Source: DASVBE01 sp963770375
Lineage (GTDB): Bacteria; Actinomycetota; Actinomycetes; Streptosporangiales; Streptosporangiaceae
DNA length: 64,000 nucleotides
Assembly: GCA_963770375.1 (NCBI GenBank)
Contig: CAVYPM010000016.1
Location: forward strand, 186,001-250,000
Reading direction: 5' to 3'
Position 1 is the first letter of the stretch. Each line of letters begins with the position of its first letter. Shown piece after piece: positions 61,788 through 64,000 of the stretch. The notes below the pieces were generated by a model that made no database searches, was not told the DNA's origin, and saw nothing but the letters and a program-made list of their open reading frames with translations. A program made the position numbers and the translations under genes.

Positions 61788-62486
61788 ATGAGCGGCAGGT
61801 TGCTTTGGCCGGCTATGGGGGTCAGCGTGAATTTGCCAGCAGCCGCGGGGGCGGCGCCTGCCGCTCCGCGGATGCGTCCGACTGAGGACCAGATGCTGGA
61901 TGCGGCCTGCGCGGTGTTCGCCGCGCAGGGTTTCGCCAACACGACCATGGAGGCGATCGCGTCCCGCGCGGGCACCACCAAGCCGACCCTGTACGCCCGG
62001 TTCGGGGCCAAGGACCAGCTGTTCGCCCGGGCCGTGCGGCGCGAGCACGAGCTGCTGAACTCGTGGATCGCCAAGGAGTACGCGGCCGGCCCGGACGAGC
62101 CGTTCCGGCAGCGGCTGCACCGCTGGGTCGCGGTGTACTTCGACTTCGTCCGGGAGCGCCCGGACGGGTTCCGGCTGACCTTCGAGGGCGAGCGGCACAC
62201 CGACGCGGCGGCCGCGATCGAGCAGGCCACCCGCGAGCGGATCGACCGGATCGCCGTGCTGGTCGCCCGGGTGTCCGGGCGGCCGGCCGGGGCCGGGCCG
62301 CGGGTGGTCGCCGCGGCCCTCGTCGGCATGCTGCGCTGGTGCGCGCACGAGGCGATCACCGACCCGGCGCTGGGCCTGGACCGGATCGCGGTGCTGGCCG
62401 AGCGCATGGTCTACGCGATGATGCGGGACCTGGACGTGGCCACCATGGACCAGATCACCGCCGCCAGCATCGCCAGCCAGTCATAG
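61788..62486 (+). CDS. TetR/AcrR family transcriptional regulator
   Basis: The product of about 232 residues has the TetR helix-turn-helix RPTEDQMLDAACAVFAAQGFANTTMEAIASRAGTTKPTLYARFGAKDQLFARAV. The C-terminal domain has FVRERPDGFRLTFEGE, as in TetR_C_11-like regulators. Two ATG starts are possible (61788, 61815); neither has a strong ribosome site. It is divergent from the dehalogenase gene and convergent with the aldehyde dehydrogenase gene. Confidence 0.88.
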   Translation: MSGRLLWPAMGVSVNLPAAAGAAPAAPRMRPTEDQMLDAACAVFAAQGFANTTMEAIASRAGTTKPTLYARFGAKDQLFARAVRREHELLNSWIAKEYAAGPDEPFRQRLHRWVAVYFDFVRERPDGFRLTFEGERHTDAAAAIEQATRERIDRIAVLVARVSGRPAGAGPRVVAAALVGMLRWCAHEAITDPALGLDRIAVLAERMVYAMMRDLDVATMDQITAASIASQS

Positions 62487-62542
62487 GCCGATAGACGGGC
62501 CGGCCGGGCCGCCCGGGGGCAGCGCAGGCCGGCCGGACGCGC

Positions 62543-63920
62543 TTACTTGCCGACCCAGACCGACTTGATGTTGCAGAACTCCCGGATGCCCTGGGACGCC
62601 AGCTCCCGGCCGAACCCGGAGGTCTTGATCCCGCCGAACGGCAGCTGCGGGTACGAGGTGACGTTGCCGTTGATGAACACCATGCCGGCGGCCAGGTCCG
62701 CGGCGAAGCGGGCCCGCTCCCCCTCGTCCTCGGTCCACGCGTTGGCGCCGAGCCCGAACACGGTGATGTTCGCCAGCTCGATGGCCGCGTCGATGTCCGG
62801 AACCCGGTAGATCGTGGCGACCGGGCCGAACACCTCCTCCAGGTGCACCCGCATGTCCCCGGTGATCCCGGCCAGCACGGTCGGCGGGTAGTAGTAGCCG
62901 GGCCCGCCGCTGGCGGCGCCGCCGCAGAGCACCCGGGCACCCTTGGCCACCGCGTCGGCGACCAGCTCCTCGACGTCCTCGAGCTGCTGCGCGTTGGCCA
63001 GCGGCCCGATGTCGGTGGCCTCGTCCATCGGGTCGCCGACCTTCTTGGCCGCCATCTCGGCCACGAACAGCCGCTCGAACTCCTCGTACACCGCCTCGTG
63101 CACGATGAACCGCTTGGCCGCGATGCACGACTGGCCGTTGTTGATGCACCGGGCCACCGCGGCGACCCTGGCCGCCTCGGGCAGCTTCGCGGACGGCATG
63201 ACGACAAACGGGTCGCTGCCGCCGAGCTCGAGCACGACCTTCTTGATCTCGCTGCCGGCGATCGAGCCGACCGACTGGCCGGCCGGGGTCGACCCGGTCA
63301 GCGTGGCCGCGGTGATCCGCGGGTCGCGCAGGATCGCCTCGACCCGGCGGGAGCCGACCAGCAGGGTCTGGAACGCGCCCTCGGGGAAGCCGGCCCGGGT
63401 GAACAGGTCCTGCATGAACAGGGCGGTCTGCGGCACGTTCGAGGCGTGCTTGAGCAGCCCGACGTTGCCCGCCATCAGGGCCGGCGCGGCGAACCGCATG
63501 GCCTGCCAGAGCGGGAAGTTCCACGGCATGATGGCCAGCACCGGGCCGAGCGAGTCGTACCGCACCCAGGCGCCAGAGGCGCCTACCGCGGCCGCGTCGG
63601 CGGGCTCGTCGGCGAGGTAGCCCTCGGCGTGCTCGGCGTAGTACCGGCAGGTGCGTGGCGCACTTGGTCACCTCGGCGCGGGCGGCGACCAGGGTCTTGC
63701 CCATCTCGGTGACCATCATCGTGGCGATCTGCTCGTTCTCGTCGTCGAGGATGTCCGCCGCGCGCCGCATCCAGGCCGCCCGGTCGGCGAAGCTGGTCAG
63801 CCGGTAGCTGGCGTGCGCGGCGGCCGCGGTAGCCAGGCACCGCTGCACTTCCGCCTCGCTGAGCTCGTCGTAGGTCTTGAGGGTCTCCCCGGTGGCCGGG
63901 TTGATGGTCGCGATAGCCAC
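62543..63920 (-). CDS. NAD(P)-dependent succinate-semialdehyde dehydrogenase family enzyme (frameshifted)
   Basis: About 458 residues when repaired. The N-terminus MAIATINPATGETLKTYDEL to EVTKCAT continues after a switch at 63648-63662 as CRYYAEHAEGYLADEPADAA. The core has LAIMPWNFPLWQAMRF, LTGSTPAGQSVGSIAGSEIKKVVLELGGSDPFVV (general base Glu), NNGQSCIAAKRFIVH (catalytic Cys) and QLPFGGIKTSGFGREL. It oxidises succinate semialdehyde or a similar aldehyde. GTG 63920 follows GAGG. It may feed products of neighbouring catabolic genes into the TCA cycle; this is inference. Confidence 0.9.
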
Positions 63921-64000
63921 GTGTCCTCTTCTCACTGCTGGTCACTGCACAGCGGTACAGGACCGAAACTACGCCCCGGCCGGCCCTGTCCGGAACCCAC
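63921..64000. other. Promoter-side DNA upstream of the aldehyde dehydrogenase
   Basis: Eighty bases to the window edge. It holds the ribosome site (GAGG on the minus strand) of the aldehyde dehydrogenase gene and no recognisable gene. Confidence 0.4.

Overview
The window is chromosomal DNA of a high-GC Actinomycetota. The evidence is very GC-rich third codon positions, many GTG starts, a DUF4193 gene, the actinobacterial GuaB1 and FolP2 types, a GlnR-type box in front of an ammonium channel gene, an ECF41 sigma factor, and a ferrochelatase with [2Fe-2S]-type cysteines. I see no rRNA, tRNA, CRISPR array, insertion sequence, phage gene or replication origin. No genus is claimed.

Layout. 1-5.1 kb: DUF4193 (cut by the window edge), a membrane pseudokinase, an inositol-monophosphatase-like gene coupled to ferrochelatase, and a lytic transglycosylase. 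5.4-13.7 kb: sugar-lactone oxidase, a secreted protein, TetR and an EamA exporter, divergent folP2/guaB1, a D-Ala-D-Ala carboxypeptidase and an alpha/beta hydrolase. 13.9-18.6 kb: cyclase plus ThDP enzyme, a pentapeptide-repeat protein, and amtB, with a perfect 40-bp palindrome between the last two. 19-29.7 kb: a glycoside uptake and hydrolysis operon (LacI regulator, Opp/Dpp-type ABC transporter with a permease-ATPase fusion, binding lipoprotein, GH3 glucosidase) with three upstream operators and internal hairpins. 29.8-31.3 kb: a VOC protein and LysR. 31.3-34.9 kb: an EamA transporter and a rearranged arsenic locus (arsR, aquaporin, arsI/cadI-like gene, remnants of a duplicated unit). 34.9-49.1 kb: mostly single housekeeping or accessory genes. 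49.1-58.4 kb: a nine-gene minus-strand operon joining a hydroxyacid-dehydrogenase-like enzyme, a complete Liv-type ABC transporter, an altered M24 (pita-bread) protein and an E1 alpha/beta 2-oxoacid dehydrogenase without E2/E3. 58.6-63.9 kb: an alpha/beta hydrolase with LacI-type sites, its probable LacI regulator, a HAD dehalogenase, TetR and an aldehyde dehydrogenase.

The best candidate for an undescribed system is the 49.1-58.4 kb operon. It looks like a dedicated import and oxidative decarboxylation route for an unknown substrate. The rearranged arsenic locus and the long palindromes are also of interest.

A caution applies throughout. About ten otherwise well-conserved genes each switch frame once or twice, with the missing part intact in the adjacent frame. 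This spread is best explained by single-base indel errors in the assembly, not by mass pseudogenisation. Such genes are listed as CDS marked frameshifted; only true remnants are listed as pseudogenes.
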